Shown here: in pieces, positions 9,498-18,228 of the stretch
How positions within the stretch are numbered: position 1 is the stretch's first letter
Layout of the letters: every line of letters starts with the position of its first letter
Source of the DNA: Lujinxingia litoralis
GTDB taxonomy: Bacteria > Myxococcota_A > Bradymonadia > Bradymonadales > Bradymonadaceae
NCBI RefSeq assembly: GCF_003260125.1
Contig: NZ_QHKO01000002.1
Coordinates: 310,001 to 374,000 of the forward strand
Reading direction: 5' to 3'
DNA length: 64,000 bases
Notes under the pieces: model-generated
What the model was told of the DNA's origin: nothing
Database searches by the model: none
Seen by the model: only the letters and a program-made list of their open reading frames with translations
Position numbers and translations under genes: made by a program

Positions 9498-10991
9498 ATG
9501 ACCCCCCCTCTTAATGCGATTACCAGGTGCAGCTCCCGAGCCGCCCTGGTCCTGGCCGGCGCGCTGGCGCTGAGCCTGACCCCCGCCCTGCACGCCCCGG
9601 CCTCGGCGCAGCAAACACAGGAAGCCGGCGAGCTCATGGAGAGCCGCACGCTGGACAACGGTCTGGATGTGCTGGTGATCCCCGACCCCTCGGTGCCCAT
9701 CGTGACCATCGAGCTCACGGTCAAAAATGGCGCCTACACCGAGACGCCCGAGCTCAACGGCTTGAGCCACCTCTACGAGCACATGTTCTTTAAGGGCAAC
9801 GCCGTCATCCCCAACCAGGAGGCCTACCTGGAGCGGATGCGCGAGCTGGGCATCGTGTTCAACGGCACCACCAGCAGCGAGCGCGTCAACTACTTCTTCA
9901 CCCTGCCGGCCGACAACCTCCAGCCCGGGCTGGAGTTTATGTACGACGCCACCGTCTCGCCAAACTTCGACGAGGCGGAGTTTGCCCGGGAGAAAGAGGT
10001 GGTCCTTGGCGAGGCCGACCGCGCCGAGTCGAGCCCCTATTACTGGCTGAACCGCGGGGTGGAGAGCCTGTTGTGGTACCGCTACCCGGCGCGCAAAGAC
10101 CCGCTGGGCTCGCGCGAGGCCATCACCGCGGCCACCGTGGCGCAGATGACCCGCATGAAGGAGCTCTACTACGTGCCCAACAACTCGGTGATCATGGTCG
10201 CCGGCGATGTGGAGCCCGCGGAGGCCTTTGCCACCGTCGAGAGCATCTTTGGCAAGTGGGAGCGCGGGCCCGACCCCTTTGAGGTCGAGCCGGTGCCGCC
10301 CCATCCCCCCCTGGAGGGCGACGCCTTTGTGGTGGTCGAGCGCGAGGTGCAGATGCCGGTGTTCCAGCTCAACTGGCATGGCCCCTCGGTGGGCGAAGAC
10401 CCGGTGGCCACGCACGCCGCCGACGTGTTGAGCTTTATCCTGAGCCAGCCGACCAGCCGCTTCTACAAAGAGCTCATCGACAGCCAGCTCACCCTGGGAG
10501 CCTCGCTGAGCTACTACACCCAGGCCTTCACCGGTCCGATCAGCCTGACGGCCCAGACCCTCCCCGACACCTTCTACGCCGCGCTGGAGGCCGCTCTCAT
10601 CGAGGTCTCCCGCTTTGCCGATCCGGACTACTTCACCGACGAGCAGCTGGAGGCGGCCAAGACCATCCTGGCCGTTCAGGAGATCTACGGCCGCGAGCAG
10701 ACCAGCTCCTTTGCTCACACCGTCACCTTCTGGTGGGCGGTGGCCGGGCTCGACTACTACCGCAGCTACATCGCGGATCTGCAGGCCATCACCCGCGACG
10801 ACATCGCCAACTACGTGCGCACCTACCTTGAGGGCCAGCCCATGGTGGTCGGCGCCCTGGCCAGCCCGGCGCATATCGAAGAGCTGGGCCTGAGCGAGGA
10901 ACGCCTCCAGGAGGTCGTGGAACGCGTACGCGCCCGCATCGCCGAAGACGCCCCACAAGCCACCGAAGCCCGCCAAGGAGGTCAGCCATGA
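9498..10991 (+). CDS. M16 family zinc metallopeptidase, exported, catalytic member
   Basis: Insulinase-type peptidase, 497 aa. A signal peptide ends around A-S-A at residue 37, so it acts outside the cytoplasm. The inverted zinc motif HLYEH is at residues 91-95, and the downstream metal-ligand region is EFAREKEVVLGEADRAE. The M16 C-terminal domain follows, with the typical FTDEQLEAAKTIL segment. I chose the ATG at 9498 because GGAG lies five bases upstream; the ATG at 9474 has no ribosome site. Its stop overlaps the next ATG (ATGA). The next gene is a zinc-less M16 homologue, so the two probably form an alpha/beta-type heterodimer as in bacterial M16B proteases. The substrate is unknown. Confidence 0.92.
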   Translation: MTPPLNAITRCSSRAALVLAGALALSLTPALHAPASAQQTQEAGELMESRTLDNGLDVLVIPDPSVPIVTIELTVKNGAYTETPELNGLSHLYEHMFFKGNAVIPNQEAYLERMRELGIVFNGTTSSERVNYFFTLPADNLQPGLEFMYDATVSPNFDEAEFAREKEVVLGEADRAESSPYYWLNRGVESLLWYRYPARKDPLGSREAITAATVAQMTRMKELYYVPNNSVIMVAGDVEPAEAFATVESIFGKWERGPDPFEVEPVPPHPPLEGDAFVVVEREVQMPVFQLNWHGPSVGEDPVATHAADVLSFILSQPTSRFYKELIDSQLTLGASLSYYTQAFTGPISLTAQTLPDTFYAALEAALIEVSRFADPDYFTDEQLEAAKTILAVQEIYGREQTSSFAHTVTFWWAVAGLDYYRSYIADLQAITRDDIANYVRTYLEGQPMVVGALASPAHIEELGLSEERLQEVVERVRARIAEDAPQATEARQGGQP

Positions 10992-12481
10992 AGATCACCC
11001 GTCCCATCACCGCTCTGACCCTGGCCGCGCTTGTGGCGGCCTGCGCCTCCCCCGCCCCCGCGCCCGACCAGGCGCCGGTGGAGAGCACCCTGGCCAGCGC
11101 CGAGCGCCCGATCCCCGAGCTGCGCGAGCTGCAGTGGATCGAGGGCCAGCCCACCATCGAGGACCTGGGCTCGACCGAGACCATCCGCGCCACCCGCGTG
11201 GGGGCGCTCAAGGTCATCCACATGAACACGCCCGCCAACCAGGTGGTCGTCGCCCGGCTGCTCACCGCCGGGGGGCAGGCCGACCTAAGCGCGAGCATCG
11301 CCGGCATTGAGCGCCTCTCCTTGAGCGTGGCCGCCGGCGGGGGCACCGCCTCCACGCCCAAAGACGCCTTTAACGCACAGCTCGACGCCATCGGGGCCTC
11401 CATCGGCTCCTTTGCCGCGGCCGATTACTCGGGCATCTCCATGCGCTCGGTGGTCGAGCATTTTGAGCCCACCTGGGAGCTCTTCACCCAGGCGGTGCTG
11501 GAGCCGGCCTTCCCCGATGAGGAGGTCGAGCTGCGCCGCGCCCGCCAGATCGCCGAGATCGAAAGCGTACGCGACAGCCCCGACGCGCTGGTCGGCGAGA
11601 TGGTCAGCGACCTCTACTTCGCCGGTCACCCCTATGCCAATCGCCAGGTCGGCACGGTGGAATCGGTCAGCGCCCTGACCACCGCGGAGCTGCAGGCCTG
11701 GCAGCGCAGCCTCCTGCAGCCCGACCGGATGCTCCTGGTGGTGGTGGGCAACATCGACCACGACCAGCTCATCAAGCGCGTGGCGGCGAGCTTCGGACGA
11801 CTGGCGCCGACCGGCGCCGAGGCGCCGGCGGTGCCGGCGGTGGTGCATAGCGAACGCGCGCTGCGCATCGAAGCCCAGGAGATCCCGACCAACTACATCA
11901 TGGGGTACTTTGGCGCCCCGGCCCTGGATCATGCCGACTACCCGGCGATGCTCCTGGCCACCCGCTACCTGCGCGATCGTCTCTTTGAGGAGGTCCGCAC
12001 CAAACGCAACCTCACCTACGCGGTCTCGGCGGGCATGGCCACGCGCAAGGCCAACTTCGGCTACCTCTACGTCACGGCGACCGACCCGGCGGCCACGCTG
12101 CCGGTGATGTTCGACGAGGTGGCGCGCCTGCAAAACGAGCGCCTCGACCCGCTGGCCCTCGAGAAGATTCGCAACGTCTTTTTGACCGGCCACTACATGA
12201 ACCTGCAGACCAACGCCAGCCAGGCCGGCATGCTGGCCGACCACGAACTGCTGGGCGGCGGCTGGCAGGAGGTCGACACCTTCCTGGATGCCATCAACGC
12301 GGTCACCCCGGCCGACATCCAGCGCGTGGCGCAGACCTACATCAACACCTACCAGTTCGCCGCGGTTGGCGAGCCCTCCGAGCTCCCCGCGGAGATCTTT
12401 GGCGTGAGCCCGCAGGCCACCGATGAGGTCGACGCCGACCAGGTGCTCGGTGAAGAGAGCGACGCGCCGGCCGCGCCTTAA
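10988..12481 (+). CDS. M16 family peptidase-like lipoprotein lacking the zinc motif
   Basis: Second M16 protein, 497 aa, exported as a lipoprotein (lipobox LVAAC, Cys19). Where the family has HXXEH, this protein reads AGIERLSLS, so it cannot bind zinc there and is probably non-catalytic. The rest of the M16 fold is intact, including FPDEEVELRRARQIAEIES, GHPYANRQVGT and the C-terminal FEEVRTKRNLTYAVSAG segment, which resembles the substrate-binding R/Y pair of the inactive subunit. It has AAGGAGG seven bases before its ATG and a four-base overlap with the catalytic gene, which favours stoichiometric translation. It ends in a short acidic tail. Confidence 0.9.
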   Translation: MKITRPITALTLAALVAACASPAPAPDQAPVESTLASAERPIPELRELQWIEGQPTIEDLGSTETIRATRVGALKVIHMNTPANQVVVARLLTAGGQADLSASIAGIERLSLSVAAGGGTASTPKDAFNAQLDAIGASIGSFAAADYSGISMRSVVEHFEPTWELFTQAVLEPAFPDEEVELRRARQIAEIESVRDSPDALVGEMVSDLYFAGHPYANRQVGTVESVSALTTAELQAWQRSLLQPDRMLLVVVGNIDHDQLIKRVAASFGRLAPTGAEAPAVPAVVHSERALRIEAQEIPTNYIMGYFGAPALDHADYPAMLLATRYLRDRLFEEVRTKRNLTYAVSAGMATRKANFGYLYVTATDPAATLPVMFDEVARLQNERLDPLALEKIRNVFLTGHYMNLQTNASQAGMLADHELLGGGWQEVDTFLDAINAVTPADIQRVAQTYINTYQFAAVGEPSELPAEIFGVSPQATDEVDADQVLGEESDAPAAP

Positions 12482-12595
12482 AGCGTCTGGCGAGCGACCA
12501 GGGCGAAGGGGGCTCCTCCCCCGGGCCCTGGTCGCCTCTCCCGGTAGATCCCCGGCGCGGCCGCTGCCGCCCGCGCCCCACCCCCGCAGCTCGTT

Positions 12596-13861
12596 ATGAC
12601 CTCTCCCCCCCTCCTCTCCCGACTCCGCCCCCACCTGCTGCCGGGGCTCGACGCGCCCCGACACGCCCCGATCGTCATCGACGCCACCGCGTTGGACACC
12701 GGCCACCGCAACCGCGGCATCGGCCGCTACGTGCACGGGCTCGTAAGCGCCATGGGCCGGCTGGAGGAGCCTCCCTCGGCCGCGCTCCTGCGCCTGCACC
12801 CCGACGCCTCGCCAACGAGTGCGGCACGCCGGACCGACGGCCCCTCGGACAGGGCGCTACCCGAGGGCTTTGCGACCTGGACCCTGCGCCGTCCCCGCAC
12901 CACGCATCTGGGCCGATTCTTACTCAACGAGCTCCGGCTCCATGCCGAACTCAGCGGCGCCGGGGCTCGCCTCTACCACGCCACCGAGCCCTGGTCGGCG
13001 CCGGTGGGGCCCGGACTAAAAACCGTGATCACCTGCCACGACCTCATCCCCCTGCAGTTCCCCGAACACTACATGGGTAAGGGGCATCGCTACTGGCAGG
13101 TCTACCACCACTACATGAAGCTGCGCCGGCGCTGGCAGGCCCTGGACCATATCATCGCCATCAGCCAGGCCACCGCCGATGAGCTCAAGCAACGCTTTAA
13201 CGTATCCCCGGAACGCATCACGGTGGTGCCCAATGGCATCGATCACGGCCATTTTCGGCCGCCATCCGAGAAGGCGATCAACAACCTCAAGCAACGCTTC
13301 AACCTTCAAAAGCCCTTCGCGCTCTACCTGGGGGGCTACGATTATCGCAAAAACACCCCGCTGCTGATCCGCGCGCTGGCCGAGCTGCCGGCCTCAGTGG
13401 AGCTGGAGCTGGTCCTGGCCGGGGGCATCGACGAGGCGGCTCGCCAGGACCACGAACGCCTGGCCGCCCGCCTGGGGCAGTCCCATCGCCTGCGCTGGAC
13501 GGGATTTGTCGACGACGCCGATCTCCCCGCCCTCTATGCGGCGGCCCGCGTGTTCTGCTATCCCTCGCTGGCCGAGGGCTTTGGACTGCAGGCGCTGGAG
13601 GCCATGGCCTGTGGCTGCCCGGTGATCGCCGCGGCGCAATCCAGCCTGCCCGAAGTGGTGGGCGACGCCGCGATCCTGGCCGATCCGAACTCGGCCCGGG
13701 ACTGGGCCCGGGAACTCGCCGCGCTCTTTGCCGCGGAGCCCCCGGAGTCGCGCCTGCGCGAGCTGCGCGCCCGTGGCCAAGAACGTGCGGCCACCTTCTC
13801 CTGGGAGCGCTGCGCCCGGGAGACCGCTGCCGTCTACCAGCGGATATTGGCAACGCCCTGA
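12596..13861 (+). CDS. Glycosyltransferase family 4
   Basis: Retaining GT-B glycosyltransferase, 421 aa, presumably cytoplasmic. The N-terminal motif IVIDATALDTG then NRGIGRYVHGL is characteristic of the mannosyltransferase-like GT4 subgroup. The C-terminal domain has LYLGGYDYRKN and the donor-site segment YPSLAEGFGLQALEAMACGCPV, which carries the E-x7-E motif. No strong ribosome site is visible before the ATG at 12596. It leads a run of surface-polysaccharide genes (a second GT-like gene and galE on the same strand). The donor sugar cannot be read from the sequence; GDP-mannose is the family default. Confidence 0.9.
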   Translation: MTSPPLLSRLRPHLLPGLDAPRHAPIVIDATALDTGHRNRGIGRYVHGLVSAMGRLEEPPSAALLRLHPDASPTSAARRTDGPSDRALPEGFATWTLRRPRTTHLGRFLLNELRLHAELSGAGARLYHATEPWSAPVGPGLKTVITCHDLIPLQFPEHYMGKGHRYWQVYHHYMKLRRRWQALDHIIAISQATADELKQRFNVSPERITVVPNGIDHGHFRPPSEKAINNLKQRFNLQKPFALYLGGYDYRKNTPLLIRALAELPASVELELVLAGGIDEAARQDHERLAARLGQSHRLRWTGFVDDADLPALYAAARVFCYPSLAEGFGLQALEAMACGCPVIAAAQSSLPEVVGDAAILADPNSARDWARELAALFAAEPPESRLRELRARGQERAATFSWERCARETAAVYQRILATP

Positions 13862-13929
13862 AGCCCCCCAGTTGATGACCGGCCTGTGGCCCTTCACCCC
13901 GACCGCAGCCCCCGACGCAAGGATCCCCC

Positions 13930-15099
13930 GTGGTAGAACGCCCCCCCACCAAAGCCCCCTCGCCACTGGCGAGCGCCGCCGAGATTCTGGCCGGGGCCCG
14001 GGTGGCCTTTGTGGCCGACCAGTTCGCCGACGCCCCGCGCACCCCGGATGAGCCCTACCCCGGGGGCGCCGAACTCACGGACGCCGCCGCCCTGGAAGCC
14101 GCCCCGATCCCGGTGACCTGCCTGCGCACCGCCGAGCTCCGACCGGAGGAGGTGGCCGACTTCGACCTCTTGATCCTGGGCAACCTGGAGGCCGCCTCCC
14201 CGCGCCTTTTGGAGGCGCTGGCCGCCCACGGCCGCCATGTGCTCTTTGAGCACGATCTGCGCCTGTGCCGCTGGCGCGGAAACTTCCCCTCGGCCCACGA
14301 CGCGATGCACCGCCGGGGCGCCACCTGCACCTGCCCCAACCCGGCGGTGCACACCCTCTTTGCTTCGGCCCTGGGCGCGATCTTTCTCACCGAGAACCAG
14401 CGCCGTCACTACGCGAAAAACCCCTATTACCAGGGGGCCCCCCACGCCATCCTGGGCTCCTCGCTGATGAACCGCGCGTTCTTTGAGCGCCTCGACCGCC
14501 GGGCCGACCCGACTCGCCAGGACGAGCCGCCCCGGGAGCATCGGGCCACCATCTGCTACTCGGGTTCGGCCTCCAAAGGCTTTCAAGAAGCACTTGAACT
14601 CTGCCGCACCCACGCCATCGAACCCTTTATCATTCGGCACCTGCGGCCCCCGCAGGTGCTCGACGTCCTGGCACACTCTCAGAGCTTCATCTACCTGCCC
14701 CAGGCCTTTGAGGCCGCCGGACGCATGCCCCTGGAAGCGCGTTTTCTGGGGGCCCGGGTGATCACCAACCGCGTCACCGGCATCGCCGGCGAGCCCTGGT
14801 GGCAGCTCGACGATGCGGCGGCCCTGGCCCACGTGCGCCAGGCCCCGGCGCGCTTCTGGCAGCACGTGGCCCGCTTCTATGTGCGCCCGGCCCCGGCGCG
14901 GCGCAAAGCCCCCCGGGCCGCGGAGTTCACCCTCTACAAAGGCGCATTAAAACCACTGGCCACCGCACTCTCCCTGGGCCGCGCCGCGCTGGAGAAGAGC
15001 CCCCTCTATCCGAAACTCGGCCAGGCCAGTCAGACGCTCAACCATGCCATCGACCGCCACCAGGCGGCCCTTTCCCCCCTCGAACCTCTGGAGCTTTGA
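13930..15099 (+). CDS. GT-B glycosyltransferase-like protein
   Basis: 389 aa from a GTG at 13930, with AAGGA six bases upstream. Residues 25-60 resemble the N-terminal lobe of GT4 enzymes (RVAFVADQF, then GGAELT). The C-terminal lobe has ICYSGSASKGFQEALELC and FIYLPQAFEAAGRMPLEARFLGARVI, which matches the donor-binding region in layout (E-x-x-G followed by LEA). The middle includes RRGATCTCPNPAVHTLF, with two cysteines of unknown role. A precise family is not recognisable. The stop overlaps the galE start (TGATG), so the two are coupled and it probably acts in the same polysaccharide pathway. Confidence 0.75.
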   Translation: MVERPPTKAPSPLASAAEILAGARVAFVADQFADAPRTPDEPYPGGAELTDAAALEAAPIPVTCLRTAELRPEEVADFDLLILGNLEAASPRLLEALAAHGRHVLFEHDLRLCRWRGNFPSAHDAMHRRGATCTCPNPAVHTLFASALGAIFLTENQRRHYAKNPYYQGAPHAILGSSLMNRAFFERLDRRADPTRQDEPPREHRATICYSGSASKGFQEALELCRTHAIEPFIIRHLRPPQVLDVLAHSQSFIYLPQAFEAAGRMPLEARFLGARVITNRVTGIAGEPWWQLDDAAALAHVRQAPARFWQHVARFYVRPAPARRKAPRAAEFTLYKGALKPLATALSLGRAALEKSPLYPKLGQASQTLNHAIDRHQAALSPLEPLEL

Positions 15100-16079
15100 T
15101 GTCCACCCTCCTCGTGACCGGCGGCGCCGGCTACATCGGAAGCCACGTGGCCTGGGCCCTTGTCGACGCCGGGCACCACGTCGTGATCCTCGACAACCTC
15201 TCCACCGGGGTGCGCGAAAACATCCCGCCTCAGGCCCGACTGGTGATCGGCGATGTGGGAGATGCCGTCCTCTTAAAGCGTCTCTTCACCAATCACACGG
15301 TCGACGCCATTCTGCACTTCGCCGGCAGCATCGTGGTGCCCGAGTCGGTCGAAAACCCGCTGAAATACTACGACAACAACACCACCCGGACCCGCACGCT
15401 TTTGGAAGCCGCGGTGACCGCCGGCGTCCCCCGCTTTGTGTTCTCCTCGACGGCCGCGGTCTATGGGGAGCCCGCACACCTGCCGGTCACCGAAGACTCC
15501 CCCACCCGGCCGATCAACCCCTACGGTCGCTCCAAGCTGATGACCGAGTGGATGCTGGAAGACGTCTCCCGAGCGCACCCCCTGAACTATGTGGCGCTGC
15601 GCTACTTCAACGTCGCCGGGGCCGATCCGGCCGGGCGCACCGGGCAATCCACCCCGCAGGCCACCCACCTGATCAAGGTCGCCTGCCAGCTGGCCACCGG
15701 TCAGCGCGAGTCGATGGCCATCTTTGGCACCGACTACCCCACCGACGATGGCACCTGCGTGCGCGACTACATTCACGTCAGCGACCTGGCCGACGCCCAC
15801 CTGCGCGCGCTGGAGTTTCTCGCAGAGCACAAGACCAGCGCGGTGTTCAACTGCGGCTACGGCCACGGCTACTCCGTGCGCCAGGTCGTCTCCGCGGTGG
15901 AGCGCGTGGTCGGCAAAAAGCTCAACGTCACCCAGAGCCCGCGCCGCGCCGGTGATCCTCCCGAGCTCATCTCCGACCCCACGCGCCTGCGCCAGGCCAC
16001 CGGCTGGGAGCCGCGCCATGACGATCTGGAAACGATCGTCAAAAGCGCCCTGGACTGGGAGGCCCAGACCCGCGCCTGA
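15099..16079 (+). CDS. galE: UDP-glucose 4-epimerase
   Basis: Interconverts UDP-glucose and UDP-galactose with bound NAD, 326 aa, cytoplasmic. The NAD-binding signature TGGAGYIGSH is at residues 7-16, the short-chain dehydrogenase catalytic pair is Y142-x3-K146 (YGRSK), and the FSSTAAVYGEP segment supplies the Ser/Thr. NRYFNVAGAD-type and DGTCVRDYIHVSDL motifs typical of GalE are present. The ATG at 15099 overlaps the preceding stop. It sits with glycosyltransferases rather than other Leloir genes; galT is 38 kb away in this window. A role in supplying UDP-galactose for surface glycans is the likely context. Confidence 0.95.
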   Translation: MSTLLVTGGAGYIGSHVAWALVDAGHHVVILDNLSTGVRENIPPQARLVIGDVGDAVLLKRLFTNHTVDAILHFAGSIVVPESVENPLKYYDNNTTRTRTLLEAAVTAGVPRFVFSSTAAVYGEPAHLPVTEDSPTRPINPYGRSKLMTEWMLEDVSRAHPLNYVALRYFNVAGADPAGRTGQSTPQATHLIKVACQLATGQRESMAIFGTDYPTDDGTCVRDYIHVSDLADAHLRALEFLAEHKTSAVFNCGYGHGYSVRQVVSAVERVVGKKLNVTQSPRRAGDPPELISDPTRLRQATGWEPRHDDLETIVKSALDWEAQTRA

Positions 16080-16091
16080 GATCAGGAGGGC

Positions 16092-17327
16092 TCAGCGGCC
16101 GGCCAGCTCCCGCAAACGCTCGACCAGCCGGTCGTTGAGCCCCTCAATGGCAAACTCCTCCTCCACAATCGCCCGGCCGCGCTGCCCGTAGCCCTCCCAG
16201 TCCTGCGGCGCATCGAGCAAAGTCGCCAGCGCCCGGGCCAGCCCCTCCACATCGCGCTCCTCGGCCAGCAGCCCGGATTCCTCATGGCGAATCAGCTCCG
16301 GAATCCCGCTGTGATGCGTGCTGATCACCGGCATCCCCGTGGCCAGCCCCTCCATCAACACCACCGGCAGCCCTTCCATATCGCCGTTGGCCGCCCGCAC
16401 GCTCGGGGTCAGCAAGACATGGTGGTCGGAGAGGAGCTCAATGATCTCGTCCTGGTGCTTCCACCCCAAAAAATCCACCGCGTCTCCCAGGTTCAGCTCC
16501 CGGGCCCGTGCTTTGAGCGACTCACTCAGCGGACCGTCACCCGCAATATGGTAGCGAGCCCCCGGATAGCGCTCTCGAACCCGGGCAAAGGCCTCCAGCG
16601 CGTAGCTCACGCCTTTTTTCTCCACCAGACGCCCGATGGTCAGCAGCCGCACCTGCCCCCCCTCATCGGGGCGGCGAGCCTTAAACTCAAAGCGCGTGGT
16701 ATCGATGCCCATCCGGTGCACGGCGATCTTGTGACGAGGAGCCCCCATCGCGATCAGCTCACGCTCCCAGTGCTCACTGATCGGCAAGAGCAGGTCCGCC
16801 CCCTTAAAGAGTTCCCGATACACGCCCGGGCCCCGCTCCCGGGGAAACACGCTCATATCGTAGCCATGAAAGAACACGGCCAGCCGCCCCTGGAGCGCGC
16901 CCATCTCCCTTAAGATCTGGCACTCCCGCCCCAGGTTTCCGAAGTGGCAGAGCACCACATCAAAGGGCTTGAGCCGGCTTAAGTGCGCAGCCTTAACCAT
17001 CAACGCCGCCGAGAGCCGGGCTTCGTGGCGCCGGGTCGAGCCCACCGCCTGGAGCGCCCCTTTGAGCAGGCGCCGCTTCCTGGAGAGCACCAGCGCGCGC
17101 ACCCCATCCAACGCCTGATCGGGCGCCGGTTGCCCCAGCTGTGTCCAGTACACCGTGCGCGCCATCAGCCCGTAGCGCTCCACATCCGGATGCACCTTCT
17201 CGGCCTTACGGGGCGGATCGGCCAGAATCGTGACCTCACAGCCTCGATCGATGAGGCCCGTGATCTGGTTGAGCACAAAGGTCTGACTTAAGGCCGGAAA
17301 GGCTCCGGTCACAACGGCAACACGCAT
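16092..17327 (-). CDS. Glycosyltransferase family 4 (WcaL/AmsK-like)
   Basis: 411 aa, with the start chosen at the ATG 17327 (MRVAVVTGAFPALSQTF), where the conserved domain begins and GAGA lies upstream. The N-terminal motif FPALSQTFVLNQITGL matches the colanic-acid/amylovoran glycosyltransferase subgroup. The C-terminal lobe contains LLTIGRLVEKKGVSYALEAF, HVLLTPSVRAANGDMEGLPVVLMEGLATGMPV and the E-x7-E motif. It is convergent with galE, with only 12 bases between the stops and no obvious terminator. It probably adds a sugar during exopolysaccharide assembly; the exact linkage is unknown. Confidence 0.9.
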   Translation of the reverse strand: MRVAVVTGAFPALSQTFVLNQITGLIDRGCEVTILADPPRKAEKVHPDVERYGLMARTVYWTQLGQPAPDQALDGVRALVLSRKRRLLKGALQAVGSTRRHEARLSAALMVKAAHLSRLKPFDVVLCHFGNLGRECQILREMGALQGRLAVFFHGYDMSVFPRERGPGVYRELFKGADLLLPISEHWERELIAMGAPRHKIAVHRMGIDTTRFEFKARRPDEGGQVRLLTIGRLVEKKGVSYALEAFARVRERYPGARYHIAGDGPLSESLKARARELNLGDAVDFLGWKHQDEIIELLSDHHVLLTPSVRAANGDMEGLPVVLMEGLATGMPVISTHHSGIPELIRHEESGLLAEERDVEGLARALATLLDAPQDWEGYGQRGRAIVEEEFAIEGLNDRLVERLRELAGR

Positions 17328-17496
17328 GGTTTCATCTCGTTCGGGGTCATCGCCATCGCTGCCTTTAGCGCGCAGCGCGCCTGTGCTTATCAACCGGGCG
17401 CAGATTGAGTAAAGGGGCAGTCCCCCGATCGCCTTTCGGCCCCCTTGAAGCCTTCCCCCCGGCGCAGGCTCTTTGCGCTTTTTTGATGAAAATCAT

Positions 17497-17542
17497 TTGC
17501 CAGACATCTGCACAGGCATATAGTTACTGAACACATGTAGCG
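17497..17542 (+). promoter_or_regulatory. Putative SOS promoter and LexA-like box for imuA-imuB-dnaE2
   Basis: TTGCCA (17497-17502), a 16-base spacer and TATAGT (17519-17524) form a good sigma-70 promoter. Starting two bases after the -10 is ACTGAACACATGTAGCG (17526-17542). Its reverse complement matches about 14 of 17 positions of the Myxococcus xanthus LexA box as I remember it (CTRHAMRYBYGTTCAGS). The site would cover the transcription start, a standard repressor position. A perfect 9-bp inverted repeat, GCACAGGCA (17510-17518) and TGCCTGTGC (17556-17564), flanks the box. Confidence 0.55.
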
Positions 17543-17610
17543 GCGCCCGCTGCCCTGCCTGTGCTTCAGGTGAATGCACTCCAAATGACTGCCCTGTGTG
17601 AGATGATCCG

Positions 17611-18228
17611 ATGACCAACCTCGTCGCTCTGCCCCGGATTCGCCGGGGCACCGAGCTCCTGCGCGCCGAAGAGCACGCGCGCTGGGAGCTGAGCACCCTC
17701 AAAGGAAAACTCAGCGAGCTCAGCGCGCAGTCGGCCGCCGGGGTCTCCATCGCCCTCAAACTTATCGCCGAGGCCCAGCGCGCGCAGGAGCCGACGGCCT
17801 GGGTGGGCTCCACCGCTCGCCTCTTTTACCCGCCCGACGCCGCGGCCTGGGGACTGGACTGGGAGGCGCTGCCGATCATCAACCTGGCCGAGCCCCGTCA
17901 GGCCGCCCGGGCCGCCGACAAGCTCCTGCGCAGCGGCGCCTTCGGGCTGGTGATCGTCGATCTGCCCCCGCGCAGCTTCTTGCCCGCTCCGCTGATGGGG
18001 CGGCTGCTTCGCCTGGCCGAAACTCACGCCAGCGCGCTGCTCTTCTTGAGCCATAAATCCCCGCACGAAGATTCGCTCAGCTCGCTGATCGCGCTGCGGG
18101 CCCAGGCACGCTGGATCCGACTCGATCCGCGCGAGCTACAGGCCGAGTTGACGATCCTCAAAGACAAATGCCGAGGCCCGGGCCATCGCCTGGTGGAGGA
18201 TTTTGATGGACCGCTGGGCCTGCGTTAA
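17611..18228 (+). CDS. imuA: ImuA-like SOS mutagenesis protein
   Basis: 205 aa RecA/SulA-like protein. In the family it acts with ImuB and DnaE2 in damage-induced mutagenesis, probably by modulating RecA. Identification rests on position (first gene of an imuA-imuB-dnaE2 operon) plus RecA-core-like features such as GLVIVDLPP and the SHKSP and LDPRELQAELTILKDK segments. A canonical Walker A is missing, which is usual for the myxobacterial-type ImuA. The ATG at 17611 follows GAGATGATCC. The 3' end overlaps the imuB start by about 20 bases. Family assignment from sequence alone is moderate; from context it is strong. Confidence 0.8.
   Translation: MTNLVALPRIRRGTELLRAEEHARWELSTLKGKLSELSAQSAAGVSIALKLIAEAQRAQEPTAWVGSTARLFYPPDAAAWGLDWEALPIINLAEPRQAARAADKLLRSGAFGLVIVDLPPRSFLPAPLMGRLLRLAETHASALLFLSHKSPHEDSLSSLIALRAQARWIRLDPRELQAELTILKDKCRGPGHRLVEDFDGPLGLR

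Noticed and set aside
9480-10976. A 498-codon minus-strand frame
   Set aside because: Exact antisense of the catalytic M16 gene, which has a signal peptide, a zinc motif and a ribosome site.
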